DNA from: Deltaproteobacteria bacterium | Lineage (GTDB): Bacteria > Desulfobacterota > Binatia > UBA9968 | Assembly: GCA_016210115.1 (NCBI GenBank) | Contig: JACQUW010000176.1 | Location: 1 to 40,155 of the forward strand | Length of the DNA: 40,155 nt | Reading direction: 5' to 3' | Shown: positions 18,219-27,428 of the stretch, one piece after another | Numbering within the stretch: the stretch's first letter is position 1 | Layout: the number at the start of each line of letters is the position of its first letter | Position numbers and translations under genes: made by a program | Notes under the pieces: model-generated | Databases searched by the model: none | The model's input: the letters and a program-made list of their open reading frames with translations, nothing else | What the model was told of the DNA's origin: nothing

Positions 18219-19244
18219 ATGACGATCTCTGACAAAGCTGTTCTCGCCCAACGCTTAGCGCTTAGCGCGGCGCTGCTATTGGCCGGGAGCCTCTGGCTTG
18301 TTCCGATTGGCGCAGGGGCCGCTGAGAAGTCTGCCGTGATGATCCGGATGGATTTCATTATCGGCGGCAAGCACGCTCCATGGTTTGTGGCCTGGGACAA
18401 GGGGTTCTATTCAAAGCGAGGGCTTTCCGTGACAATCCAGCCGGGCTCCGGATCCGCGGATACGGTTCGGGCCATAGCCGCCGGGATTGCCGACGTGGGC
18501 TTTGCTGATTTTACTACGGCTATCGTCGCGCGCTCCCGAGGAACGGCGATTCAGACTGTCGCTCAGATGGGCTATGTTCCGACTACAATACTCTGGCGGG
18601 AGGATACGCCCATCAAGACGGCCAAGGATATCGAGGGAAAATCCTGGGCCATCAGCCCGGGACAGGCTCAATGGTATCTCATGCCGGCTTTCTGCAAGAT
18701 CAACAATATCGATTTCAAGAGTCTCAAGGCGCAGGAGACGGCTCCGGCGCTGCAGCCCGCAGCTTTGGTGGCGAAGAAGGTGGATTTCATCGTTATGTTT
18801 CGGGCCTCGAACGACGAGGTCGCGGAGGCGGCTGCGGCCAAGCAGGGAATCAAATTGAGGCGGATTTATATGAGGGATGCCGGTCTTAATATCTATGGCA
18901 GCGGGCTTATCGTTAAAGAGGAGGATGTGAAACGGCGACCGGATATGATCCGGGCCTATGTGGAGGGGACCATGGAGGGATTGAGGTATACGAGAGACCA
19001 TCAGGACGAGGCGTTGGCAATTCTGCTCAAACATAAGCCGGAGGTGAACAAGGAGTTGGCGCGGGTTCAATTGAAAAACGCCGTCGGAGAGGTGTTCATT
19101 CCGCCCGAGTCTCTCGCGTCCGGGTTCGGCTTTATGAAGCCCGATATTATGGAGAAGACCGTAAACGTTACGAACGAGTATTTCGGCGGTGCCAGGCAGG
19201 TGGCTCCGGAAGAGGTCTACACAAATCAATTCATCAAGAAGTGA
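18219..19244 (+). CDS. ABC transporter substrate-binding protein, NMT1/SsuA-like
   Basis: Secreted solute receptor for the adjacent permease. The ATG at 18219 follows AAAGGAGG. Residues 1-35 form a signal peptide: a basic start, a hydrophobic stretch (LSAALLLAGSLWLVPIGAGA) and a likely AxA cleavage site near GAGAAEK. The mature part has the NMT1/periplasmic fold: DFIIGGKHAPWFVAWDKGFY, then GSGSADTVRAIAAGIADVGFAD and the lobe-crossing KTAKDIEGKSWAI. The ligand could be a thiamine pyrimidine precursor, a sulfonate or an aromatic compound; this large family does not reveal it. Such NMT1-like receptors are abundant in soil and subsurface lineages. Confidence 0.9.
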   Translation: MTISDKAVLAQRLALSAALLLAGSLWLVPIGAGAAEKSAVMIRMDFIIGGKHAPWFVAWDKGFYSKRGLSVTIQPGSGSADTVRAIAAGIADVGFADFTTAIVARSRGTAIQTVAQMGYVPTTILWREDTPIKTAKDIEGKSWAISPGQAQWYLMPAFCKINNIDFKSLKAQETAPALQPAALVAKKVDFIVMFRASNDEVAEAAAAKQGIKLRRIYMRDAGLNIYGSGLIVKEEDVKRRPDMIRAYVEGTMEGLRYTRDHQDEALAILLKHKPEVNKELARVQLKNAVGEVFIPPESLASGFGFMKPDIMEKTVNVTNEYFGGARQVAPEEVYTNQFIKK

Positions 19245-19261
19245 AACTCGAGGTTTTTTGA

Positions 19262-20056
19262 GTGCCGCCCCTCATTTCAGTCCGGGACGTTTCCCGGATT
19301 TATAGAAATGGTCCCAAGGAAATTCACGCCCTTGATCGTGTGTCCTTCGAGGTGAATGAGGGCTGTTTCGTTTCCCTTGTGGGACCGAGCGGCTGCGGGA
19401 AGAGCACGCTCCTAAAGATCGTTTCCGGCCTGCTGCCGGCAAGTTCTGGAGAGGTTGCCGTCGACGGCCGAGGCGTACGCGCGCCGATCGAAAACGTAGG
19501 CATGGTGTTTCAATCGCCCGTCCTCTTGAAGTGGAAGAACGTGCTCGGAAACATCATGTTACCGGTCGAGTTCGCCCGGCTCGACAGGTCTCCCCATATG
19601 GAAAGGGCGCGCTCGCTCATCCGTTTGGTGGGCCTGGAGGGGTTCGAAGAGATGTTCCCGTTTCAGCTCTCCGGCGGTATGCAGCAGAGAGTCTCCCTCT
19701 GCCGGGCGCTCGTAACGGACCCCGGGATTCTATTGATGGACGAGCCATTTGGCGCGCTGGACGCGATGACGCGCGATGAGCTGGATCTGGAGCTGCTGCG
19801 AATCTGGGAGGAAAGACGAAAGACGGTTCTCTTCGTCACGCACAATATTCAGGAAGCGGTTTTTCTCTCGGATTTTGTGGTGGTGATGTCGGCACGGCCG
19901 GGTCGAGTGCTGTCGAAACTGGGCATTGACCTTCCCCGGCCGAGAGGCGTCGAAATCATGAGCTCCAGCAGATTCGGGGAATATACGCTTCAGATTCGAG
20001 CGATGCTGGCGCCGGCCAGTGGCAGCCCTGCGCTCGTTGCGGGATCCACAACTTAA
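19262..20056 (+). CDS. ABC transporter ATP-binding protein, SsuB/TauB type
   Basis: Energises the importer of the two preceding genes. Walker A GPSGCGKST, Q loop MVFQSPVLL, signature LSGGMQQRVSLCRAL, Walker B ILLMDEPFGALD and the switch His in VTHNIQEAV are all intact. The GTG start at 19262 lies 17 bp after the binding-protein stop. The C-terminal 45 residues extend past the core domain without a known extra domain. Downstream lies a decayed sensor kinase on the other strand. Confidence 0.93.
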   Translation: MPPLISVRDVSRIYRNGPKEIHALDRVSFEVNEGCFVSLVGPSGCGKSTLLKIVSGLLPASSGEVAVDGRGVRAPIENVGMVFQSPVLLKWKNVLGNIMLPVEFARLDRSPHMERARSLIRLVGLEGFEEMFPFQLSGGMQQRVSLCRALVTDPGILLMDEPFGALDAMTRDELDLELLRIWEERRKTVLFVTHNIQEAVFLSDFVVVMSARPGRVLSKLGIDLPRPRGVEIMSSSRFGEYTLQIRAMLAPASGSPALVAGSTT

Positions 20057-20089
20057 CCGGGTCCGTTCATCGCGCCAGACTTCGCAGCG

Positions 20090-20340
20090 AGAGTGCCGAT
20101 GCCGGCCGTTAAGCTTAACATCCGGGGAAGAGAGGCCGTCTTCGCGGATCCAGCGGGGCAGGGTGAAGAAAAATGTTGTTCCTTTGCCTTCCTCGCTCTC
20201 GACCCAGATTCTTCCTCCTTAAAGCGGGGGTTGACGGCAATATCGGGTGCGATAATCGGTTCTCCAGTTTGCAAAACCCAGTGGGCCGCCGAGCTCGTCA
20301 TTGGCTTCCCACCATTCTTTTGGTGGAACATGGTTTGCCT
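20090..20340 (-). pseudogene. Sensor histidine kinase remnant (GAF start joined to HATPase end)
   Basis: Read on the minus strand, about 20331-20221 encodes a GAF-like piece (WVLQTGEPIIAPDIAVNPRF). After a change of frame, 20218-20130 encodes the unmistakable tail of a histidine kinase ATPase domain (GGRIWVESEEGKG, TTFFFTLP). The dimerisation/phosphoacceptor domain and most of the ATPase domain are missing, so a large internal deletion plus frameshift has removed function. The remains abut the end of the ABC ATPase gene on the opposite strand. Confidence 0.65.
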
Positions 20341-20534
20341 AACTCACTGTTCGGACAAATGCCGGCAGATAGAGAGCTGCCAACGGACCGCTCTTAAATG
20401 ATCAAAAAGGGTGTTTTAACGAGCCAGCGGTTGGAAGCGTTTATCAGGAATGAGAGACGAAACAATCGGATTCCCAAACATGATAGATTGTCACGGTGAC
20501 AGAGGAGGGCGGGTTGAAGGCTCGAATCGTGTGC
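20341..20534. other. Non-coding remainder of the 20.06-20.53 kb gap
   Basis: Apart from the kinase remnant, this stretch shows no convincing gene, RNA or terminator. It lies downstream of the minus-strand CBS gene. Confidence 0.4.
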
Positions 20535-20924
20535 CTACAGATCGTAAATAGGCGTGTGCAGGGTTATGTGCTTGCCCGCAGCGATGGCGCCGACGATATC
20601 GGCCCTGCTGACGATCCCAACAAGCTTCTCTTCACGCATGACCGGCAGGCGCTTAATTTTGTGACTGGTCATGAGTTGAGCGATCTCTTCCACCGGAGTT
20701 TCCTCCGTCACGGTAATGAGCTTGTCGCTCATTATGGACTTTACATTCTTTCCCTTTTTGGCCACGATGTCGGCCTCGGAAACGATACCAAGGATTTTAC
20801 CTTTCCCGTCCACAACGGGCGCCCCGCTGATCTGATTCTTGATGAGTATCTTGGCGAGGTCCTTCACGGTTATTGCGGACCTGACCGTGATCACGTCCCT
20901 CGTCATGATATCCTTCGCCACCAT
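20535..20924 (-). CDS. CBS-pair domain protein
   Basis: A 129-residue protein made of a single pair of CBS domains, which typically bind adenosyl nucleotides and sense energy state. The first CBS spans about 5-60 (MTRDVITVRSAITVKDLAKIL, ISGAPVVDGKGKILGIVSEADI) and the second about 65-125 (MSDKLITVTEETPVEEIAQLM, KRLPVMREEKLVGIVSRADIV). A very strong GGAGGAG precedes the ATG, and the gap to GAPDH upstream is only 12 nt, so it belongs to the glycolytic operon. Its partner is unknown; modulation of the two preceding enzymes is only a guess. Confidence 0.92.
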   Translation of the reverse strand: MVAKDIMTRDVITVRSAITVKDLAKILIKNQISGAPVVDGKGKILGIVSEADIVAKKGKNVKSIMSDKLITVTEETPVEEIAQLMTSHKIKRLPVMREEKLVGIVSRADIVGAIAAGKHITLHTPIYDL

Positions 20925-20936
20925 AAATCTCCTCCT

Positions 20937-21947
20937 TCAGATCGTTTTTGCCATCAGAGCTGCAAGGTCGGCGACTCTGCAGCTATAGCCCCATTCGTTG
21001 TCATACCATGCAAGCACCTTCGCCATCCTTCCATCTAGCACTACTGTGGACAGCGAATCAACTATCGCCGAGGCTGGATGGCCACGGAAGTCGGTGGAGA
21101 CCAGAGGCTTGTCGCAATAGGCCAGAATTCCGTCGAGCGGCCCTTCCGCAGCTTCTTTCAGCGTTGCGTTGATTTTCTCGACGGTGGCTTCAGTCTTGAG
21201 ATTTGCGACGAGATCGACCACCGAGACCGTCGCCGTCGGCACGCGGAGGGAAAGCCCATGGAGCTTTCCTTTGAGCTCGGGAACAACGAGGCCGATGGCC
21301 TGGGCGGCTCCTGTGCTTGTGGGGACAATGTTGAGGGCAGCAGCCCGCGCCCGGCGCAGATCTTTGTGCATCAAATCCAGAATCCGCTGATCGTTTGTGT
21401 AGGCGTGGGTTGTCGTCATCAGGCCCGTAGCGATGCCGAATTTGTCGTTTAATACCTTAACCACAGGCGCGAGACAATTTGTCGTGCACGAGGCGTTGGA
21501 AACAATGCGATGTTTTTTGGGATCGTAAGCCGATTCGTTCACTCCCAGGACCAGCGTGACGTCTTCATTTTTCGCCGGCGCGGTGATGATGACCTTTTTC
21601 GCGCCGGCGTCGAGATGAGCGCGCACCTGGTTCCCGTCAGTAAAAACGCCGGTTGACTCGATAACGATATCAACGCCCAGATTTTTCCACGGGAGCCGCG
21701 ACGGGTCCCTCTGGTTATGAACCGTTAGAGTCCATCCGTTGAGCTTCAGAACTCCTTCGCCAATTTCGACCTTTCCAGGAAACGTCCCGTAAGTCGAATC
21801 GTATTGAAATAAGTGCGCGTTGGTTTCCAGGTCGGCCATGTCATTGATCGCGACAACAGAAAGCGTGTCTTTGTGCCGTCCGAGCATGGCTCTCAGGCAC
21901 AGTCGTCCAATTCGTCCGAAGCCATTAATACCAATGCGGGCGACCAC
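20937..21947 (-). CDS. gap: Glyceraldehyde-3-phosphate dehydrogenase, type I
   Basis: GAPDH oxidatively phosphorylates glyceraldehyde-3-phosphate with NAD(P). The N-terminal nucleotide fold shows [19 protein letters not shown], and the catalytic cysteine lies in [23 protein letters not shown] and the C-terminal [12 protein letters not shown] are conserved. The GTG at 21947 is chosen because it is one base after the stop of the phosphofructokinase gene and has GGAGG at the right distance; the open frame extends 16 codons upstream into that gene. Length is then 336, as expected. Confidence 0.96.
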   Translation of the reverse strand: MVARIGINGFGRIGRLCLRAMLGRHKDTLSVVAINDMADLETNAHLFQYDSTYGTFPGKVEIGEGVLKLNGWTLTVHNQRDPSRLPWKNLGVDIVIESTGVFTDGNQVRAHLDAGAKKVIITAPAKNEDVTLVLGVNESAYDPKKHRIVSNASCTTNCLAPVVKVLNDKFGIATGLMTTTHAYTNDQRILDLMHKDLRRARAAALNIVPTSTGAAQAIGLVVPELKGKLHGLSLRVPTATVSVVDLVANLKTEATVEKINATLKEAAEGPLDGILAYCDKPLVSTDFRGHPASAIVDSLSTVVLDGRMAKVLAWYDNEWGYSCRVADLAALMAKTI

Positions 21948-21948
21948 C

Positions 21949-23274
21949 CTAAACCCCTCCCGACAGGTCAGTGACCAGGTATTGGAGCCTGTCACGAAAG
22001 CCTTCCGGAGTACAGGTCTTCTCGCCCGTTGAAGTCATCTGAGCCAGCGCCGAAAGCTTCTGCTCGTCTGCGAAATCCTCGCGCTCCAGACGGATCATAT
22101 ATTCCCGCGCAATCCTGTAGGATGGCTTGCTCACATCAACCAACCGAATACGAGTCTTTCCGGTTTGCGGATTTAAAAGGTCGCCAAACGCCAGGCAACG
22201 AAGATCTCCTCCATCCAGGCAAACCATGGCCCCGGTGAGCTGAGCTTCCGCAGGCTCCGGGTTCAGGAGGAATTTAACCGCGCCGTATCCGAGCGAGCGA
22301 ACGTACTCGCAATCAAAGGCAACGGGAGGCGCCGATCGCAACTCATAGCCAATGTTCTTGTGAACGATGCTGACGGTCTCCTTCCGGCCGGCAAAGCGCT
22401 GCTCGACGGCGAGCTTCAAAATAAAAGCAAGATCCATTTCGGCGAGCCTGAGGTGTCCGTAGTCGTCCCGCGTGATGCGCGCTCCTTCGATACTGGCAAG
22501 TTCTTCGGCAGGCATGCGCTCAAGCAGACCCTCCGCTATAATGGCCACGCCGTCGCGACGGTGCCAGAGCGCCATCCGTTTGAGTATGGCGCCTTCGAGT
22601 ATATCGCACACCGTTTTGAGGTGGACCGGTCCGGGAAACTCCTCAGGAATGATCGTGAGAGTGGCTCCCGCAGCCTTGCCGATTCCCAGCGCAAGGTGGC
22701 CTGCGGATCGACCCATTACCACGACGAAATACCATCGGTTCGTCGTGCGCGAGTCCTCCATCAGATTGCGAACCAGATCAAATCCAAGCTGGCGGGCGGT
22801 CTCAAAGCCGAAGGTCGGTATCTCTTCCGGCAGTGGAAGATCATTGTCTATAGTCTTCGGGACATGGCAGACCCGAATATCCCCGGCTGCGTGGCTTGCC
22901 ACCTTACTGGCTGCGAACATCGTATCGTCGCCACCTATGGTTACGAGATAACCGATTCCCAGTGTTTTCAGCGACGAGAGAACACGCTCAAGGGAAGCCG
23001 GATTCTTCGTCGGGTTTGCCCGTGAAGTATTGATTATAGAGCCCCCCTGGAAGTGAATGCGTGAGACATCATCGCGGCCGAGAAGTCTCACCTTATCGGT
23101 ATCGCCGGCCATCAACCACTGAAAGCCATCATAGATGCCGATAACCTCGTGCCCCTGATTCAACGCCTCCAGTGATAGAGCACTAATAACGCCGTTGACT
23201 CCGGGTGCCGGACCTCCGCCCACAAGCACGCCAATGCGCTTCTTGTCTGAATGGGTCATCGTTCGTATTTCCAT
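21949..23274 (-). CDS. pfp: 6-phosphofructokinase, probably PPi-dependent
   Basis: Phosphorylates fructose-6-phosphate. Two residues that separate donors indicate pyrophosphate: the loop reads GGDDT rather than the ATP-type GGDGS, and the catalytic loop reads PKTIDND rather than [19 protein letters not shown] at the N-terminus is also typical of PPi-type enzymes, as is the length of 441 against 320 for the ATP form. [15 protein letters not shown] is the sugar-phosphate site. PPi-PFK is reversible and saves ATP. ATG at 23274 or 23259 could start it. It heads an operon with GAPDH and a CBS protein and is divergent from the NtrC-type regulator. Confidence 0.9.
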   Translation of the reverse strand: MEIRTMTHSDKKRIGVLVGGGPAPGVNGVISALSLEALNQGHEVIGIYDGFQWLMAGDTDKVRLLGRDDVSRIHFQGGSIINTSRANPTKNPASLERVLSSLKTLGIGYLVTIGGDDTMFAASKVASHAAGDIRVCHVPKTIDNDLPLPEEIPTFGFETARQLGFDLVRNLMEDSRTTNRWYFVVVMGRSAGHLALGIGKAAGATLTIIPEEFPGPVHLKTVCDILEGAILKRMALWHRRDGVAIIAEGLLERMPAEELASIEGARITRDDYGHLRLAEMDLAFILKLAVEQRFAGRKETVSIVHKNIGYELRSAPPVAFDCEYVRSLGYGAVKFLLNPEPAEAQLTGAMVCLDGGDLRCLAFGDLLNPQTGKTRIRLVDVSKPSYRIAREYMIRLEREDFADEQKLSALAQMTSTGEKTCTPEGFRDRLQYLVTDLSGGV

Positions 23275-23442
23275 TTAGGAAAAATCGCAGGTTAAATTTC
23301 TGACTGCAAGATGTGTACCAGCCGTATTCTCAGATTTTGGAAAAAGAACCGCCCGCTTTTCCTACCTCTTGTAACGTACAGTGGGATTGGGGTAATAATT
23401 ATTACCAACTTTTATTGTAGCGCAAAAAGAAAGGAATCAACA

Positions 23443-24789
23443 GTGCCTCGGCTTTTAATAGCGGACGGGGATGAGGGGTGGGGGAAGGAATTAGGGATGT
23501 TTTTTATGCGCGAAGGATACGAAGTGGAATGCGCGCGTGAGGGCTCAACTGCGTTGGAGGTTTTGCGTCGCGACAGCATCGATGTGTTGTTGAGCGAGGT
23601 GGATTTGGAGGGCGTTACGGGCTTGCAGCTATTGAGGCAGGCTCAGGAGATATCTCCCAGGACGTTGGCGGTCTTGATGGCGGGTAGGGGAAGCCTGGAG
23701 AGCGCGGTGGAGGCGATACGGCTTGGGGCCCAGGATTATTTTTTGAAACCGGTCGGGGTGGCTGAGGTGGCGGAGCGGATCATCCATTTGATGGACATGC
23801 GGCACCGCGCTGAGGAGGTGCAATTCTTAAGGCGGCGGCTCGTCAGGGAATACGATTTCCGGGAAATCATCGGGAAGAGTCGGGCGCTTAGAGAAGTTCT
23901 GGAGATGGTGAAGAAGGTTGCGCCGACGCAGACGACAGTATTGATATCCGGGGAAAGTGGCACGGGCAAAGAGCTGATCGCGCGTGCAATTCACGTGCAT
24001 AGCGACAGGCGAGAGAAGCTCTTCTTGCCAGTCAACTGTGGGGCCTTGCCGGAGACGTTGTTGGAAAGTTTGTTGTTCGGCCACATGAAAGGGTCCTTTA
24101 CCGGCGCGTTTGCGAACCAGGAGGGATTATTTGAAAAGGCCAGGGGTGGAACGATCTTTCTGGATGAGATAGGAGAAATCCCCCAGCATTTGCAGGTTAA
24201 GTTGCTTCGAGCGCTGGAAGCGAAAGAGATCTTGCCAATCGGGAGCACGAGCCCAAGACGGATCGATGTGCGTGTGCTGGCGGCAACCAATCGCGAACTG
24301 TTGAAGGAGGTGGAGGCCAAGAGATTTCGAGATGATCTCTATTTTCGCCTGAACATCATGGAGATCCACATACCACCGCTGCGTGATAGGCCGGAGGATA
24401 TTCCCTTGTTGGTGGAGTATCTGGTGCAAAAGCACAATCCGGAGTTGAAGAAGAATTTCAAGGGCGCGGAAGGGGCGGTGATAAGGGCCTTGATGGGCCT
24501 GCCCTGGAAGGGCAATGTGAGAGAGTTGGACAATGTCATCGAGCACACGATGATCCTCGCGGATGGTGAGTGGATCACGCTCAAAGATTTGCCGGCATCG
24601 GTTCTGGGGGGCAAAGAAGCTGCGGCGCCTTTCGCGTACAGTTTGAAGGATGCGATCCGGCAATTTGAGAAGCAGCACATCATGCGGGTACTGGATCAGG
24701 TGGGACAAGACCGCAGAGAGGCCGCCCGGCTGCTTGAAGTCAGCCTTTCCTCTCTCTACCGCAAGATTGAAGAATACGGCATTCCCTAA
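23443..24789 (+). CDS. NtrC-type sigma-54 activator with degenerate receiver
   Basis: An enhancer-binding protein that would remodel sigma-54 RNA polymerase. GTG at 23443 is chosen (AGAAAGGA upstream, fold begins at once); the frame is open 44 codons earlier. Domains: receiver (1-120), AAA+ (about 130-365) with Walker A GESGTGKE, sigma-54 loop GSFTGA and Walker B GGTIFLDEIGE, then a Fis-type helix-turn-helix at the end (REAARLLEVSLSSLYRKIEEYG). The receiver is altered: the phosphoacceptor Asp is Glu52 (LLSEVDLEGVTG), the acidic pair has Gly9 (ADGDE), and the switch Thr is Ala80, while Lys102 remains. No kinase is adjacent. It is divergent from the phosphofructokinase operon. Confidence 0.92.
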   Translation: MPRLLIADGDEGWGKELGMFFMREGYEVECAREGSTALEVLRRDSIDVLLSEVDLEGVTGLQLLRQAQEISPRTLAVLMAGRGSLESAVEAIRLGAQDYFLKPVGVAEVAERIIHLMDMRHRAEEVQFLRRRLVREYDFREIIGKSRALREVLEMVKKVAPTQTTVLISGESGTGKELIARAIHVHSDRREKLFLPVNCGALPETLLESLLFGHMKGSFTGAFANQEGLFEKARGGTIFLDEIGEIPQHLQVKLLRALEAKEILPIGSTSPRRIDVRVLAATNRELLKEVEAKRFRDDLYFRLNIMEIHIPPLRDRPEDIPLLVEYLVQKHNPELKKNFKGAEGAVIRALMGLPWKGNVRELDNVIEHTMILADGEWITLKDLPASVLGGKEAAAPFAYSLKDAIRQFEKQHIMRVLDQVGQDRREAARLLEVSLSSLYRKIEEYGIP

Positions 24790-25225
24790 TAGCCAAAAAA
24801 TCCTGCCGCAACAACTTTGCGCCGTTGCGATAACCACTCTTGATTTCTTCTCAGTTCCAGGAAACAATTTGTAATATATTGTCCGATCTTGGGCTATGAT
24901 TTTCGTCTTCACCTTCTTGGACGCTCATACAATCTTTGTTTGGTTTGTCAGTCCCGAACGCACCAGAGTAAAATTTTAATCGCATAACCGCAGGCCGGAA
25001 AACTCGATCTCACCCTTCGATAAAGCTCAGGGCCTGTCCTTACCGTGAGGAAGGAGCGAACGAGTCTCGAGCGTAAAGACATTGATTTCCCCGGTCATTC
25101 CTGAGCCCGTCGAAGGATGGACAAGGCTTGCAGCAGCTACGTGTCATCTAAACTTCGATCCCTGGCATAATGTTTGCTCGTCTTCTCGAATGCTGCTTGT
25201 AGGCGCTTGGAAAGAAAAAGGCGAA
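24790..25225. other. Intergenic region before the iron transporter, with a repeat pair
   Basis: Holds no convincing gene before the ATG at 25226. It contains an AT-rich section (24850-24990) that could carry a promoter, and the inverted mosaic repeats listed separately. Confidence 0.4.
25013..25116. repeat. Inverted pair of CCTTCGACAGGCTCAGG-type mosaic repeats
   Basis: The left arm cccttcgataaagctcaggg (25013-25032) and the right arm cctgagcccgtcgaagg (25100-25116) are imperfect inverted copies of a small palindromic repeat, of the ccttcga...gctcagg kind scattered between genes in many environmental bacteria. The 67-bp spacer is also GC-rich. Like REP pairs, it could fold as transcribed RNA or be a mobile miniature element. 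Confidence 0.6.
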
Positions 25226-26353
25226 ATGGCAACTGAAGAGAAGCCCGAAAGAGAAGATCTAAAGCGATATCGGGAGAATTATCTGGCTGAGCAAGAGGGA
25301 ATCGCGTTGTACGGCGTATTAGCCGCGGCGGAAAAAGAACCGAGCCGGGCCGGGATTTTTCAGAAGCTCCAGAAGGCCGAGGAGCGCCATGCGGATCGCT
25401 GGGCCGCGCTTCTCAAAGCAGCGGGCGAGCCCTTGCCGGATTATAGCGTCAGCGCCCGGGTTCGTCTGCTCGGTTGGATCGCTCGCATTTTTGGGACTCA
25501 AAGGGTCTTGCCTGTTGTCAGTTCCCTCGAAGCTAGAGACCAGACAGGTTATCTTGGCCAGCCGGAGGCGGCAGGGCTTCCGGCAGAGGAGCGGTCGCAT
25601 AGCCGGACTTTGCGTGCGATGGGCTCCGGAGCCACGGGGCGCGAAGCCATTGTGCGACGCGAACGATGGCATCGCGGAGGCCGCGGGGGAAGCCTCCGTG
25701 CAGCCGTCTTCGGAGTGAACGACGGTCTGGTGTCTAACCTTAGTCTTGTCATGGGAGTTGCCGGCGCGGAGGCGAAGCCCGAGTTTATTTTACTTGCCGG
25801 GATTGCGGGGCTTCTGGCAGGGGCTTTCTCTATGGGCGCCGGGGAATACGTCTCCATGAAAGCGCAACGGGAATTGTTCGAGCAGCAAATCGCCATGGAA
25901 AAACAGGAACTGGAGATGTCACCGAAAGAGGAGGAAGAAGAGCTTGCTCTGATCTATCAGGCCAAGGGAGTTCCTGAGGAAGAAGCGTCAACGCTTGCTC
26001 ATCGCATCGTCCAGAACCCTGCAACAGCAATTGATACTCTGGTTCGTGAGGAATTAGGATTGGATCCATCGGAACTCGGCTCTCCCTGGGGCGCAGCCAT
26101 CAGTTCTTTCCTGGCTTTCGTGACGGGCGCCGCCGTTCCCGTCATACCCTATATGTTATCGTCAGGACCTGCGACGCTCATTGTGAGCGCCGTTTTGAGT
26201 TGCGTGGCTCTTTTTGCGGTTGGCGCTCTTCTATCGGTTTTTACGGCCAGAGGGCCGCTCATCAGCGGGTTTCGCATGCTTGGGATCGGGCTGATGGCGT
26301 CGGCCATTACTTTTGCCGTCGGCTGGTTTTTTGGTGTCTCAGGTGGGGGTTAG
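25226..26353 (+). CDS. Erythrin-VIT1 iron/manganese transporter (MbfA-like)
   Basis: The N-terminal ~130 residues are a ferritin-like (erythrin) diiron domain, with ENYLAEQEGIALYG, KAEERHADRW and, in the second half, EARDQTGYLGQPEAAGLP and EERSHSRTL supplying Glu/His ligands. The C-terminal part is a VIT1/CCC1 transporter with about five membrane helices (VFGVNDGLVSNLSLVMGV; AGAFSMGAGEYVSMKAQREL) and a soluble Glu-rich metal-binding loop (KEEEEELALIY). In MbfA this fusion exports iron under iron and peroxide stress. The ATG at 25226 is taken; the frame is open 48 codons upstream over the repeat region. Confidence 0.88.
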   Translation: MATEEKPEREDLKRYRENYLAEQEGIALYGVLAAAEKEPSRAGIFQKLQKAEERHADRWAALLKAAGEPLPDYSVSARVRLLGWIARIFGTQRVLPVVSSLEARDQTGYLGQPEAAGLPAEERSHSRTLRAMGSGATGREAIVRRERWHRGGRGGSLRAAVFGVNDGLVSNLSLVMGVAGAEAKPEFILLAGIAGLLAGAFSMGAGEYVSMKAQRELFEQQIAMEKQELEMSPKEEEEELALIYQAKGVPEEEASTLAHRIVQNPATAIDTLVREELGLDPSELGSPWGAAISSFLAFVTGAAVPVIPYMLSSGPATLIVSAVLSCVALFAVGALLSVFTARGPLISGFRMLGIGLMASAITFAVGWFFGVSGGG

Positions 26354-26401
26354 TTTCAGAGGCGAAGAAAAAGCAAATCAAGGTGAAGACAGACTAGGTT
26401 G

Positions 26402-26425
26402 CCCATACCAGCCGTGGATGGGTTT
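26402..26425 (+). terminator. Weak hairpin between the transporter and usp
   Basis: cccatacca (26402-26410) and tggatggg (26415-26422) can pair with one bulged base and are followed by only three T. It is a weak terminator candidate. Confidence 0.25.
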
Positions 26426-26475
26426 CACGCACGGGGTAAAATAAGGGGATAACGGCTAAAGAAGAGGAGGAGCAA

Positions 26476-27384
26476 ATGTACACCAAAATACTGGTGCCGC
26501 TGGATGGATCACGATTGTCGGAGACCGTCCTGCCTTATGCGCGCTCTCTCGTCAGGGATCTTAAAGTTCCGGTCGAGCTTTTGCAGGTGATCGAGCCGGA
26601 GATCGTTTCGACCTTTGCAGATCCCGCTCACGCCCGCTATGTTGACGTTGTCGAAGTTGATATGAAGCGAAACAGCCTCGATTACCTTGATCGGTTAGCG
26701 GGTTCGTTTCCGGGCGCGCCGAGCGTCATCTGTTCCGCGGAGATCGGCAATCCGCCTGAGGTGATTGTGAATCGGGGAGCGGCAGATCCAGGCATACTGA
26801 TTGCCATGTCTACTCGCGGGCGTTCGGGAATCCAGCGCTGGGTTCTTGGCAGCGTCACGAATAAGGTGTTGCATCTCTCCTCTAACCATTTGCTCATCGT
26901 GCGAGGAGATGAGAAAAGCAAAACCGACGGAGAGGCGACGCTGGAGAGCCTGATCGTGCCCCTGGACGGATCACCCCTGGCAGAGAAAGCGCTCCGTTAC
27001 TCGCTGGAATTGGCAAGAAATCTGAAGCTGGAATTGGTTCTATTGCGGGTCTATGGCCTCCCCACATCGACCTATTATGTCAGTGATGAGTACACGCCGG
27101 ATCTGGGCCAGCTTACGGAGCAGGTTAGGGAAGAGGCAAGAAAGTACCTCGAATCGAAAGTAGAAACATTGCGGGGCGAAGGACTCGAAAAGTGCTCATC
27201 GCTGCTTCTGCAAGGGGATGCCGCGGAAGAAATCATTGACACGGCCCGGAAAACGCAAGGAAACCTGGTGGCGATGTGTACGCATGGAAGATCGGGCTTG
27301 AGCCGGTGGGTGCTGGGGAGCGTTACCGAGCGCGTGGTGCTTCACTCAGGAGATCCGGTGCTGGTCATTCCCGCTACTGAGTAG
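26476..27384 (+). CDS. Tandem universal stress protein (UspA family)
   Basis: Two Usp domains in one chain, about 1-145 and 155-302, each beginning with a Rossmann strand (KILVPLDGSRLSET; SLIVPLDGSPLAEK). Both keep the ATP-binding pattern G-x2-G-x9-G-S: TRGRSGIQRWVLGSVT and THGRSGLSRWVLGSVT, so both domains probably bind ATP. Such proteins aid survival under starvation, oxidative or low-oxygen stress in the cytoplasm. GAGGAGGAG precedes the ATG. It may head the usp - adenosine-specific kinase - rtcA group. Confidence 0.94.
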   Translation: MYTKILVPLDGSRLSETVLPYARSLVRDLKVPVELLQVIEPEIVSTFADPAHARYVDVVEVDMKRNSLDYLDRLAGSFPGAPSVICSAEIGNPPEVIVNRGAADPGILIAMSTRGRSGIQRWVLGSVTNKVLHLSSNHLLIVRGDEKSKTDGEATLESLIVPLDGSPLAEKALRYSLELARNLKLELVLLRVYGLPTSTYYVSDEYTPDLGQLTEQVREEARKYLESKVETLRGEGLEKCSSLLLQGDAAEEIIDTARKTQGNLVAMCTHGRSGLSRWVLGSVTERVVLHSGDPVLVIPATE

Positions 27385-27428
27385 CCGGGACATTTTCCAA
27401 ATTTTGGTCCAAGTTTCGGGTGGGCGCC

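Noticed and set aside
20496..21038. 180-residue plus-strand open frame
   Set aside because: It is the reverse of the CBS and GAPDH genes, which have clear family motifs and ribosome sites.
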